Source of the DNA: Intestinimonas sp052065695
GTDB lineage: Bacteria; Bacillota; Clostridia; Oscillospirales; Oscillospiraceae
Reading direction: 5' to 3'
Assembly: GCF_052065695.1 (NCBI RefSeq)
Contig: NZ_JBQHTM010000042.1
Span: 1 to 33,463, forward strand
Length of the DNA: 33,463 nt
Part shown: positions 21,993 to 28,697 of the stretch, in pieces
How positions within the stretch are numbered: the first letter of the stretch is position 1
Layout of the letters: each line of letters begins with the position of its first letter
The notes under the pieces: model-generated
The model's database searches: none
Seen by the model: only the letters and a program-made list of their open reading frames with translations
Told to the model about the DNA's origin: nothing
Position numbers and translations under genes: made by a program

Positions 21993-22725
21993 GTCGTTCT
22001 TCCCCTTTATCGTTTTTCATGGTCATTTCTTTTTCTTTGGCCAGCCGTTCCCGCTCGGCCTGGGAGAGTCGGTGATAGACGGGCGCCAGGGCGGCGGCGG
22101 TCACCAGGTCGTCCTTCCGGGCCAGCTCTAGGGCGCCCCGGGCCACCCCCCACGCGCTCTGAAGGCGCAGGTGGGGCGGCGCCAGCTCCACTGGCAGGCC
22201 CCGCTTGGTCAATTCATTATAACACAGTACCGCGCCGTCTCCAACCAGTATTTGTGTTTTTTTGCGCGCTTCCAGCTCACCGGCCAGCTCCTCTATGGAA
22301 ATGGCCCGGTCGGGACACAGCCGGGTGAGGCTCCCGCCCCCCGCCTGGAACCGGGCGTTGTACACCTGATTCCGCCGGGCGTCCATAACGGGGCAGATGT
22401 CCCCCTCCACATGGGCTAGGCTCCAGGCCATGGCCTCCAGGGTGGAGACCCCCGCGCAGGGCTTGTTCCCCGGCCAGGCCAAACCCTTGGCCGCCGCCAC
22501 GCCGATGCGCAGCCCGGTGAAGGACCCCGGGCCCGCCGCCACGGCAATGACGTCCATCTCCTCCAGGGCAAGTCCGCAGTTCTTCAGCAGGTCGCCGCAC
22601 ATGGGCAGAAGAGTGCGGCTGTGGGTAAGGCCGCTGTGCTGGAAGGACTGGGCGATCAACGCCTCGTCCTCGCACACCGCCACGGAGCACGCCACGGCGG
22701 AGGACTCCAATGCCAAGATCTTCAA
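21985..22725 (-). CDS. tsaB: tRNA threonylcarbamoyladenosine synthesis protein TsaB
   Basis: 246 aa. With TsaD and TsaE it makes the t6A modification at position 37 of ANN-decoding tRNAs; TsaB is the catalytically silent ASKHA-fold partner. It opens KILALESSAVACSVAV and contains the typical SRTLLP and AAGPGSFTGLRIGVAAAKGLA motifs, then PVMDARRNQVYNA. The TTG start at 22725 overlaps the tsaE stop (TTGA), which indicates translational coupling. tsaD is not in the window. Confidence 0.93.
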   Translation of the reverse strand: MKILALESSAVACSVAVCEDEALIAQSFQHSGLTHSRTLLPMCGDLLKNCGLALEEMDVIAVAAGPGSFTGLRIGVAAAKGLAWPGNKPCAGVSTLEAMAWSLAHVEGDICPVMDARRNQVYNARFQAGGGSLTRLCPDRAISIEELAGELEARKKTQILVGDGAVLCYNELTKRGLPVELAPPHLRLQSAWGVARGALELARKDDLVTAAALAPVYHRLSQAERERLAKEKEMTMKNDKGEERHG

Positions 22726-23150
22726 TCTGCTTTCCCTCCTCCGATGGTGATGATCCGCTGGTCGTCTCCCTCGCCCCGGCGAATATCCACCCGGAGGCAG
22801 TCGTCGCCCAGGGCGTCGGAGACGTTCTCGCTCCACTCCACGGCGCACACGCCTCCCCGGGCCAGGTAGTCCTCCCAGCCGATGTCGAAGAGCTCGTCGG
22901 CGCTGCCCAGGCGGTACATATCGAAGTGGAACAGGGGGAGCCTGCCCCCCTCATACTCGTTGACGATGGTGAAGGTGGGGCTGGTCACCCGCTCCCGCAC
23001 CCCCAGGCCCCGGGCCAGGCCCCGGACAAAGGCGGTCTTTCCCGCCCCCAGGTCGCCGGTGAAAGCGATGACGGTCCCCGGCTCCAGCTGCCCGGCCAGC
23101 GCCTCCCCCAGCGCCTCGGTCTCCTCCGGGCTGTCGGTTACACGCTCCAA
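22722..23150 (-). CDS. tsaE: tRNA threonylcarbamoyladenosine synthesis ATPase TsaE
   Basis: 142 aa. P-loop ATPase of the t6A pathway. Walker A is GDLGAGKT, followed by FVRGLARGLG, the signature SPTFTIVNEYEG, FHFDMYRL and WEDYL, with VEWSE near the C-terminus. The TTG at 23150 is chosen because GGAGGGA lies just upstream and homology starts at ERVTDSPEET. The protein head would otherwise contain an unconserved extension. First gene of the tsaE-tsaB-upp-GNAT operon, divergent from the RodA-like gene. Confidence 0.93.
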   Translation of the reverse strand: MERVTDSPEETEALGEALAGQLEPGTVIAFTGDLGAGKTAFVRGLARGLGVRERVTSPTFTIVNEYEGGRLPLFHFDMYRLGSADELFDIGWEDYLARGGVCAVEWSENVSDALGDDCLRVDIRRGEGDDQRIITIGGGKAD

Positions 23151-23268
23151 TGGATCTCCCTCCTCTCCTCCGGGTCCGTATACCCGCAATGATATCCGGT
23201 TGATTATAGCACAAAAAAGCATCGCTGTAAAACCTGTTTACGAAATCTGTCCGGAGTGGTACAATAAG

Positions 23269-24534
23269 ATGATTACCTTTCCATTTTCCCGCCGTCTCCC
23301 GGGCCGGGTGCCCGGGGACATTGAAAAGGAGTGTTCACAGCCCGTGTGGCTTACCGACTGGGTCAAAGAATTTTTCCGTAAGGCGGACATGGTCCTCCTT
23401 GCGCTCATCGTGGCCGCCTCCCTCTTCGGGGTGGTCCTCATCTACAGTGCCACCCGCTACCTGGGGCAGGCCGGCATCCGTTACGTTCCCATCCAGCTCA
23501 TCTCTATCGTTCTTGGCGTGGTGGCCTATTTCATCATGTCCTTTGTAGACGTAGAGCTATTTACCGAGAAGAGTTGGAAGTGGATGTTCGGCTTCAACGT
23601 CTTCATCATCCTCCTGCTCCTCACCCCCTTCGGCGTGGGCGGTGAGACCACCGGCAACAACTCCTGGCTGGCTTTTCCCTTCCTGCCGGTGAACATCCAG
23701 CCCGCTGAGCTGGCCAAGGTCTTCTTTGTTCTCCTGCTGGCCCTCCAGTGCCGCAAGCTCCAGGACTGGGGCATTAGCCGCTTCAGCTCCGTGGTCCAGC
23801 TGGCGGGCCACACCCTCTTTATGGCGGGACTCATCGCCGTCATTTCCGGAGATTTCGGCATGTCCCTGGTCTACCTGGGTCTCTTCGTCATTATGGCCTG
23901 GACCGCCGGCGTAAAAAAGCGCTGGTTCCTCCTGGGCCTGGCCGGCTGCGCCGGGGGCATGGCCCTGGTCTGGTCCCACCTCCCCTCCTATATCCAGGAG
24001 CGCTTTACCGTGGTCATCGACCACATCACCGGCAACCCCGAGACCCTCTACCAGCAGACCCAGGACAGGGGCTGGCAGCAGACCCGCAGCGTGCTGGCCA
24101 TCGGCAGCGGCGGTGTCTTCGGCCAGGGCTATCTCCAGGGCACCCAGACCCAGAGCACCTCTGAGGGAACCCTCCCCGCCCGCTACACCGACGAAATCTT
24201 CGCCGTGTGCGGTGAAGAGCTGGGCCTCATCGGCTGCGTGGCGGTGATGCTCCTCCTCACCGCCATCATTCTGCGCTGCATCTGGGTGGCTCGGCGGGCC
24301 AGCAGCCCCATGTCGGCCTATATCGCCATGGGCTACGCCGCCATGCTCCTCCTCCAGACCGGCATCAATATCGGCATGTGCCTCTACGTCTTCCCGGTGG
24401 TGGGCCTCACCCTCCCATTCTTCAGCTACGGCGGCTCCTCCATCATCACCCTCTACGCCTGCATGGGTATCGTCTCCGGCATCAAGATGCGCTCCCTGCC
24501 CAGCTGGCTCCGGGACCGCAGTCAGCTGGAGTGA
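23269..24534 (+). CDS. rodA: FtsW/RodA/SpoVE-family peptidoglycan polymerase, RodA-like
   Basis: 421 aa, about ten membrane helices. SEDS glycosyltransferases polymerise lipid II; RodA acts in side-wall growth. Conserved blocks visible: NSWLAFPFLPVNIQPAELAK, GDFGMSLVYLGLF, the RSVLAIGSGGVFGQGY loop, DEIFAVCGEELGLIG and the C-terminal PVVGLTLPFFSYGGSS. The DEIFAV..GEELGL and GLTLPFFSYGGSS motifs are shared by RodA and FtsW, so RodA is a best guess. Start uncertain: ATG 23269 has only a weak GGAG at 12 bases; GTG 23344 with AAAGGAG is an alternative. It is divergent from the t6A operon. Confidence 0.88.
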   Translation: MITFPFSRRLPGRVPGDIEKECSQPVWLTDWVKEFFRKADMVLLALIVAASLFGVVLIYSATRYLGQAGIRYVPIQLISIVLGVVAYFIMSFVDVELFTEKSWKWMFGFNVFIILLLLTPFGVGGETTGNNSWLAFPFLPVNIQPAELAKVFFVLLLALQCRKLQDWGISRFSSVVQLAGHTLFMAGLIAVISGDFGMSLVYLGLFVIMAWTAGVKKRWFLLGLAGCAGGMALVWSHLPSYIQERFTVVIDHITGNPETLYQQTQDRGWQQTRSVLAIGSGGVFGQGYLQGTQTQSTSEGTLPARYTDEIFAVCGEELGLIGCVAVMLLLTAIILRCIWVARRASSPMSAYIAMGYAAMLLLQTGINIGMCLYVFPVVGLTLPFFSYGGSSIITLYACMGIVSGIKMRSLPSWLRDRSQLE

Positions 24535-24634
24535 GAAAAAGGGCCTTTCTTCCTACTGGGCTGGAATAATCTCACGGCAAGCGTCCAAACTAAGACCACA
24601 CCCTGACCCTGTGTCATTGAAGGAGGTCTTCGTT

Positions 24635-25954
24635 TTGAACTGTCCCCGTTCCCTGCGCCGGGGGGTGCTGCTGCTCCTGATGGCCACCCTCTCCGTGCTC
24701 ATAGTCCTCCCCGTCTCCGCCCAGCTGCTCAGCCCGGAGGCGGAGGACCCCACCGTGGCCACCTTTGCCAAAAACGGCACCCCTCAAGAGGTCTTTACCT
24801 TCTCCACCGACGATTTTCTGGTGGAGAACAGCGAAGAGGCCCTGGACTCCATCGTGCTCACCGCCCTGCCCGACTCCAACGCCGGTGTGCTCACCTTGGG
24901 CGGCATCGATCTGGCCGTGGGTGAGGCCGTGGCCATGGAGGCCGTCTCCGGCATGGCCTTCACCCCCAACGCCTCCCCCACGGCGGCCACCACCAGCTTT
25001 TCCTTCACCCCTGTCTTTGCCGATGGCTCCGCCGGTGAGGATGTGACAGTGGACCTCTACCTGCTCACTGCCGAGAACGCCGCCCCCATCGCCCGGGACC
25101 TGGAGCTGAGCACCTATAAGAATGTGGCCGCCCAGGGCCAGTTCTCCGCCGTGGACCCGGAGGGCGACCTGCTCACCTTCCGCCTGGTGGACAAGCCCGC
25201 CCGGGGGGCCGTCACCCTGCCGGAGGACGGCTCCGCCACCTTCACCTACACTCCGTATGAGAACAAGACCGGCAAGGACTCTTTCACCTATGTGGCGGTG
25301 GATGCCGTGGGCAACACCTCCGAGCCCGCCACCGTGAAGGTGAAGATCGAAAAGGCCAACACCAAGGTGACCTACGCCGACATGGACGGGGTGAGCGCCT
25401 ACCGCTCCGCCCTGCGGCTGGCCGAGGAGGGGGTTCTCATCGGTGAGTGCGTGGGCGGCACCTATTTCTTCCAGCCCGACCTGCCCGTGAGCCGGGAGGA
25501 ATTCGTTACTCTGGCCATGCACACCATGAATCTGGAGGCCCTGGAGGGGGTCACCCGCACCGGCTTTGCCGACGATGACACCATCCCCACCTGGGCCAAG
25601 GGCTATGTATCCTCCGCCCTGAAGTCGGGCTACGTCCAGGGCGTGGTCAGCGCCGACGGTGTGGTCTTTGACCCGGAGCGTACCATCACCCGGGCGGAGG
25701 CCGCCGTGCTCCTGGACCGGATGCTCCAGGTCACCGACGCCGCCGTCACCACCATGTATACCGACTACGACGTGGCCCCCGCCTGGGCCTGCCAGGCGGC
25801 GGTGAATCTGGAGACCGCCGGGGTGCTCCAGACCGACGCCAACGGCGCCCTCGCCCTCTCTGACCCCCTGACCCGTGCCGATGCCGCCGACCTGCTGTGC
25901 GGCGCCCTGGATGTGCTGGAGAGCCGTGAGGACCAGGGTTGGTCCCTGTGGTGA
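24635..25954 (+). CDS. Secreted SLH-type protein with cadherin/Ig-like domain
   Basis: 439 aa. Signal peptide (1 to about 31, basic start then LLLLMATLSVLIVLPVSAQ). Residues 80-130 have low-complexity Thr/Ala content; about 165-255 form a cadherin-like/Ig-like domain typical of surface proteins (VDPEGDLLTFRLVDKP, GSATFTYTPYENKTGKDSFTYV). Then follow three SLH-like repeats (YADMDGVSAYRSALRLAEEG, FADDDTIPTWAKGYVSSALK, YTDYDVAPAWACQAAVNLE). It is probably a wall-attached surface protein. TTG start at 24635 is chosen because AGGAGG lies eight bases upstream. It lies downstream of the RodA-like gene after 100 bp; no link in function is apparent. Confidence 0.85.
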   Translation: MNCPRSLRRGVLLLLMATLSVLIVLPVSAQLLSPEAEDPTVATFAKNGTPQEVFTFSTDDFLVENSEEALDSIVLTALPDSNAGVLTLGGIDLAVGEAVAMEAVSGMAFTPNASPTAATTSFSFTPVFADGSAGEDVTVDLYLLTAENAAPIARDLELSTYKNVAAQGQFSAVDPEGDLLTFRLVDKPARGAVTLPEDGSATFTYTPYENKTGKDSFTYVAVDAVGNTSEPATVKVKIEKANTKVTYADMDGVSAYRSALRLAEEGVLIGECVGGTYFFQPDLPVSREEFVTLAMHTMNLEALEGVTRTGFADDDTIPTWAKGYVSSALKSGYVQGVVSADGVVFDPERTITRAEAAVLLDRMLQVTDAAVTTMYTDYDVAPAWACQAAVNLETAGVLQTDANGALALSDPLTRADAADLLCGALDVLESREDQGWSLW

Positions 25955-25967
25955 TTGATTTCCCCTC

Positions 25968-25996
25968 TTGACAAATGCCCTCTTTCAGGCTATGAT
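25968..25996 (+). promoter_or_regulatory. Near-consensus promoter of the antiporter leader
   Basis: TTGACA (25968-25973) and TATGAT (25991-25996) with a 17-bp spacer, 14 bases after the SLH gene's stop codon. Transcription should start about 26003, giving a leader of about 150 nt. Confidence 0.8.
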
Positions 25997-26002
25997 ATGG
26001 CC

Positions 26003-26118
26003 TGCAAGGCGGCCCTGAAGGGCTGCTCCGGGGAATGAAGTGCTCCCCTGGCTATGGCCTGAACCGCTGAAAAGCTGATGACTTCTGCAATTTCTTTGCA
26101 GGAGCATCAGCTTTTTTT
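26003..26118 (+). promoter_or_regulatory. Structured leader with intrinsic terminator, candidate ion-responsive riboswitch
   Basis: The leader forms a 7-bp hairpin (GCGGCCC-TGAA-GGGCTGC, 26009-26026), then a second stem (CCGGGGA / TCCCCTGG, 26028-26051, one bulge), a possible closing GGCC/GGCC pairing, and finally a terminator (26072-26118) before a cation:proton antiporter gene. The promoter, aptamer-like fold, terminator and RBS order is typical of a riboswitch. Antiporter genes are known to carry Li+/Na+ riboswitches (the nhaA-I, nhaA-II and DUF1646 motifs); which class, if any, this is cannot be settled by eye. Confidence 0.6.
26072..26118 (+). terminator. Intrinsic terminator within the antiporter leader
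   Basis: A long stem (AAGCTGATG...CATCAGCTT outer, CTTCTGCAA/TTGCAGGAG inner) followed by TTTTTTT, 36 bases before the antiporter ATG. Lying between promoter and coding region, it most likely acts as an attenuator. Confidence 0.8.
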
Positions 26119-26154
26119 GCGCTCCTGCGACACAAATGAAGGAGGAACTCCACC

Positions 26155-27345
26155 ATGCTCACCAGTCTCGCCCTCATTTTCCTTGTCGGCATGACCCTGG
26201 GCTGGGTCTTCAGCCGGCTCCGGCTGCCCAGCCTCCTGGGAATGCTGCTCACCGGCATCCTGCTGGGCCCCTACGTCCTCAACCTGCTGAATGGCTCCAT
26301 CTTGGGCATCTCCGCCGACCTGAGGCAGCTGGCCCTCATCATTATCCTCACCCGAGCCGGCCTCTCCCTCCAGGTGGACGATCTCAAAAAGGTGGGCCGC
26401 CCCGCCGTCCTCATGTGCTTTGTCCCCGCCTGCTTCGAGTTGGTGGGGATGCTCCTGCTGGCCCCCGCCCTCCTGGGCATCCCCCTACTGGACGCCGCCA
26501 TCATGGGCGCTGTGGTGGCCGCCGTCTCCCCCGCCGTGGTGGTCCCCCGGATGCTCAAGCTCATGGAGGAGGGCTACGGCACCGACCACAGCATCCCCCA
26601 GCTCATCCTGGCCGGGGCATCGGTGGACGACGTCTTCGTCATCGTCCTCTTCACCTCCTTCACCGGTCTTGCCCAGGGAGGCACCCTCTCCCCTGCCACC
26701 TTCCTCCAGGTGCCCGTCTCGGTGGTCACCGGCCTGGCCTTCGGTGCCGTGGCCGGGGTCCTCTTCGGCGCCTTCTACCGCCGGTTCCACGTCCGCGATT
26801 CCGCCAAGGTGGTGGTCCTCCTCAGCCTCTCCTTCCTCTTCGTGGCCCTGGAGAACGCCATCAAGCGCACCATCCCCTTCTCCGGCCTGCTGGCCGTCAT
26901 GAGCTGCGGCATTGCCCTCCAGCGGACCCGGCCCGAGATGGCCCAGCGCCTGGCCGCCAAATACTCCAAGCTGTGGGTGGCCTCCGAGATCCTCCTCTTC
27001 GTTCTGGTGGGTGCCACTGTGGACATCTCATACGCCCGCTCCGCCGGCGCCGCCGCCTTAGTCGTCATTCTGGGGTGCCTGGCCTTCCGCATGGTTGGGG
27101 TCTTCGTCTGCCTGCTGGGCACCGGCCTCCCCCTTCGGGAGCGGCTCTTCTCCATGATCGCCTACACCCCCAAGGCCACCGTCCAGGCCGCCATCGGCTC
27201 GGTGCCCCTGTCCATGGGCCTGCCCTGCGGACAGCTGGTGCTGACAGTGGCCGTGCTGGCCATCCTGGTCACCGCCCCCCTGGGCGCTTTCGGCATCGAC
27301 ATGACCTACCGACGGCTCCTTACAAAACATTCCCCCGTTGTATAA
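26155..27345 (+). CDS. Cation:proton antiporter (CPA family)
   Basis: 396 aa, about 11-12 membrane helices. It exchanges Na+, Li+ or K+ for protons. The N-terminal FSRLRLPSLLGMLLTGILLGP is the characteristic first-helix signature of CPA antiporters; AGASVDDVFVIVLF supplies the paired acidic residues expected at the ion-binding site, where Asp-Asp suggests the electrogenic CPA2 type. No C-terminal RCK/TrkA nucleotide-binding domain is present, so it is not a full-length KefB/C. RBS GGAGG is 11 bases before the ATG. Its leader contains a candidate ion-sensing switch, which fits ion homeostasis. A terminator follows immediately. Confidence 0.9.
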   Translation: MLTSLALIFLVGMTLGWVFSRLRLPSLLGMLLTGILLGPYVLNLLNGSILGISADLRQLALIIILTRAGLSLQVDDLKKVGRPAVLMCFVPACFELVGMLLLAPALLGIPLLDAAIMGAVVAAVSPAVVVPRMLKLMEEGYGTDHSIPQLILAGASVDDVFVIVLFTSFTGLAQGGTLSPATFLQVPVSVVTGLAFGAVAGVLFGAFYRRFHVRDSAKVVVLLSLSFLFVALENAIKRTIPFSGLLAVMSCGIALQRTRPEMAQRLAAKYSKLWVASEILLFVLVGATVDISYARSAGAAALVVILGCLAFRMVGVFVCLLGTGLPLRERLFSMIAYTPKATVQAAIGSVPLSMGLPCGQLVLTVAVLAILVTAPLGAFGIDMTYRRLLTKHSPVV

Positions 27346-27350
27346 GGAAA

Positions 27351-27388
27351 GACCGCGTATCCCTTTTCAGGGATACGCGGTCTTTTTT
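27351..27388. terminator. Rho-independent terminator, bidirectional
   Basis: A perfect 13-bp stem (GACCGCGTATCCC / GGGATACGCGGTC) with a 6-nt loop and TTTTTT on the plus strand, between the converging antiporter and greA genes. Confidence 0.85.
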
Positions 27389-27890
27389 AATAGCTGTTGA
27401 GGGGGACGGAGCCGTCATCTTGGGCCTTCTCGATGTTCCGAATGACCACATCGTAGCCATAGCTGTCGTTGACCTGGATGTGGACCAGGTCGCCGGACTT
27501 TTTTCCCAGCAGGGCCTTCCCCACCGGGGACTCCTTGCTGATGAGACCATGGAGGGCGTCCTGCCGCATGGTGGTGACCACCTGGTAGGTCTCGGTCTCA
27601 TCGTCCTCCTCGATGTAGACAGTCACCTTGTCGTATAGGCCCACGGCGTCCTCCGCCGAAACGTCAGACACCACCACCGCCGTCTTGATCATGTTCTCCA
27701 GGAAGCGGATGCGGCCCTCGTTGCGGTTTTTCTCCTGCTTGGCGGCCTTGTACTCAAAATTCTCGCTCAGGTCGCCGAAGCCCCGGGCCTCCTTCACCGC
27801 CTCCAGGAGCTGGGGCCGCAGAGTGATCCGGCGATAGTCCAGCTCCTCCTTCATCATCTGGAGGTCCTTTTGAGTCAGTTCATTGTGCAT
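27387..27890 (-). CDS. greA: Transcription elongation factor GreA
   Basis: 167 aa. It rescues backtracked RNA polymerase by stimulating transcript cleavage. The N-terminal coiled coil contains the acidic tip region (ARGFGDLSENFEYKAAKQEK, with the paired Asp/Glu) and the C-terminal FKBP-like domain ends with SPVGKALLGKKSGDLVHIQV. Length matches the family. A Gram-positive-type HTH gene (27903-28355) lies directly upstream in the same direction with a 12-base gap, so the two are probably co-transcribed. Confidence 0.95.
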   Translation of the reverse strand: MHNELTQKDLQMMKEELDYRRITLRPQLLEAVKEARGFGDLSENFEYKAAKQEKNRNEGRIRFLENMIKTAVVVSDVSAEDAVGLYDKVTVYIEEDDETETYQVVTTMRQDALHGLISKESPVGKALLGKKSGDLVHIQVNDSYGYDVVIRNIEKAQDDGSVPLNSY

Positions 27891-27902
27891 GGATGCTCCG
27901 CC

Positions 27903-28355
27903 TCACTTTTTGAGTTCCTTGCGCACCGCCTGGGCGATGACGGCCTGGCCTTCGGGTGACTTGAGCACATCCAGCACCATGCTCCGCAGCAGATCCTGCA
28001 CGCCCTTGCTGGCCAGCATGGCGTCCAGCATGCCGCCCTGGACCGGCTCTGCCGCCTTGGGCTTGGGAGGCTTGGGGGCGGGCTTGGGCACAAAGACCGG
28101 CTCCTCGTCGGTGAAAGCGGCGGCGTCCATCCAGTCCTCCTGGCGGGTGCGGTCGCTGCTCTCTCCCCGGAGATAGAAGACGGATACCCCGAAATAGGCC
28201 GCGATCTTCTCCTGCTGCTCCTTGGTGGGGGTCTGCCGCCCTGTCTCGAACTTCTCGGCGGCGTTCTTGGGGAAGCCCAGAGCGGCGGAGAGGGCGGGAC
28301 GGCTCAGCCCCCGCTCATTGCGCAGCTCCTCCATGCGCTGTCCCAGTGTGATCAT
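27903..28355 (-). CDS. XRE-family regulator with proline-rich linker
   Basis: 150 aa. Helix-turn-helix at about residues 5-62 (LGQRMEELRNERGLSRPALSAALGF, then AAEKFETGRQTPTKEQQ and IAAYFGVSVFYLRGE), then a Pro/Lys-rich linker (PKPAPKPPKPKA) and a C-terminal helical segment (MLDAMLASKGVQDLLRSMVL). The partner domain is unrecognised. ATG 28355 with AAGGAGG eight bases upstream. Upstream lies the double cloverleaf structure, so it may regulate this intergenic region. Confidence 0.85.
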   Translation of the reverse strand: MITLGQRMEELRNERGLSRPALSAALGFPKNAAEKFETGRQTPTKEQQEKIAAYFGVSVFYLRGESSDRTRQEDWMDAAAFTDEEPVFVPKPAPKPPKPKAAEPVQGGMLDAMLASKGVQDLLRSMVLDVLKSPEGQAVIAQAVRKELKK

Positions 28356-28392
28356 AAAAACAACCTCCTTGGGTGGGTTTTCCTATGATGAT

Positions 28393-28469
28393 ACCATAGC
28401 TGCAAGTCCATGCGGACTTGCGCGCCGCGGATGCGGCGTAAAATCGGCTCCGCCGATTTTGGCTATGGT
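28393..28469. repeat. Four-way-junction inverted-repeat structure, unit 1
   Basis: An 8-bp outer stem (ACCATAGC 28393-28400 / GCTATGGT 28462-28469) encloses three perfect hairpins: GCAAGTCC-ATGC-GGACTTGC (28402-28421), CGCCGC-GGAT-GCGGCG (28423-28438), AAAATCGGC-TCC-GCCGATTTT (28440-28460). Only one unpaired base separates neighbouring stems. No RNA family recognised. Confidence 0.9.
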
Positions 28470-28474
28470 GTAAC

Positions 28475-28549
28475 ATCAACAGCAGGCGTTTTGTTCACAA
28501 AACGCCTGGATACATGGTATCCTGCCGCACTCGTGCGCCAACTGTTGAT
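28475..28549. repeat. Four-way-junction inverted-repeat structure, unit 2
   Basis: An 8-bp outer stem (ATCAACAG 28475-28482 / CTGTTGAT 28542-28549) encloses three hairpins: AGGCGTTTTG-TTCA-CAAAACGCCT (28484-28507), GGATAC-ATG-GTATCC (28508-28522), CGCAC-TC-GTGCG (28526-28537). It has the same layout as unit 1, with unrelated arm sequences, and sits five bases after it. The rest of the intergenic region (28550-28697) carries a promoter and a GCCAGC-ATC-GCTGGC hairpin (28641-28655). Confidence 0.9.
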
Positions 28550-28625
28550 ATTATACCACGTCCGTCAAGCGGAGCGGCTTTTCCCGCCCGGGCGGAACTG
28601 TCCCCTCGCAAAACCGGGCCGGTTG

Positions 28626-28634
28626 TGGTATACT
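28626..28634 (+). promoter_or_regulatory. Extended -10 promoter element of the amylase-fusion gene
   Basis: TGG-TATACT (28626-28634) matches an extended -10 (TGn-TATAAT). No clear -35 is present. Confidence 0.5.
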
Positions 28635-28697
28635 GAAGAAGCCAGCATCGCTGGCGCGAGTATGCCCGTTCCGGGCGCAGATTGGAGCGTATGGATC

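Noticed and set aside
22882..23268. N-terminal extension of the RodA-like protein
   Set aside because: The open frame continues upstream through the tsaE region on the opposite strand; that part reads like a shadow of tsaE and lacks family similarity. The start was placed at 23269.
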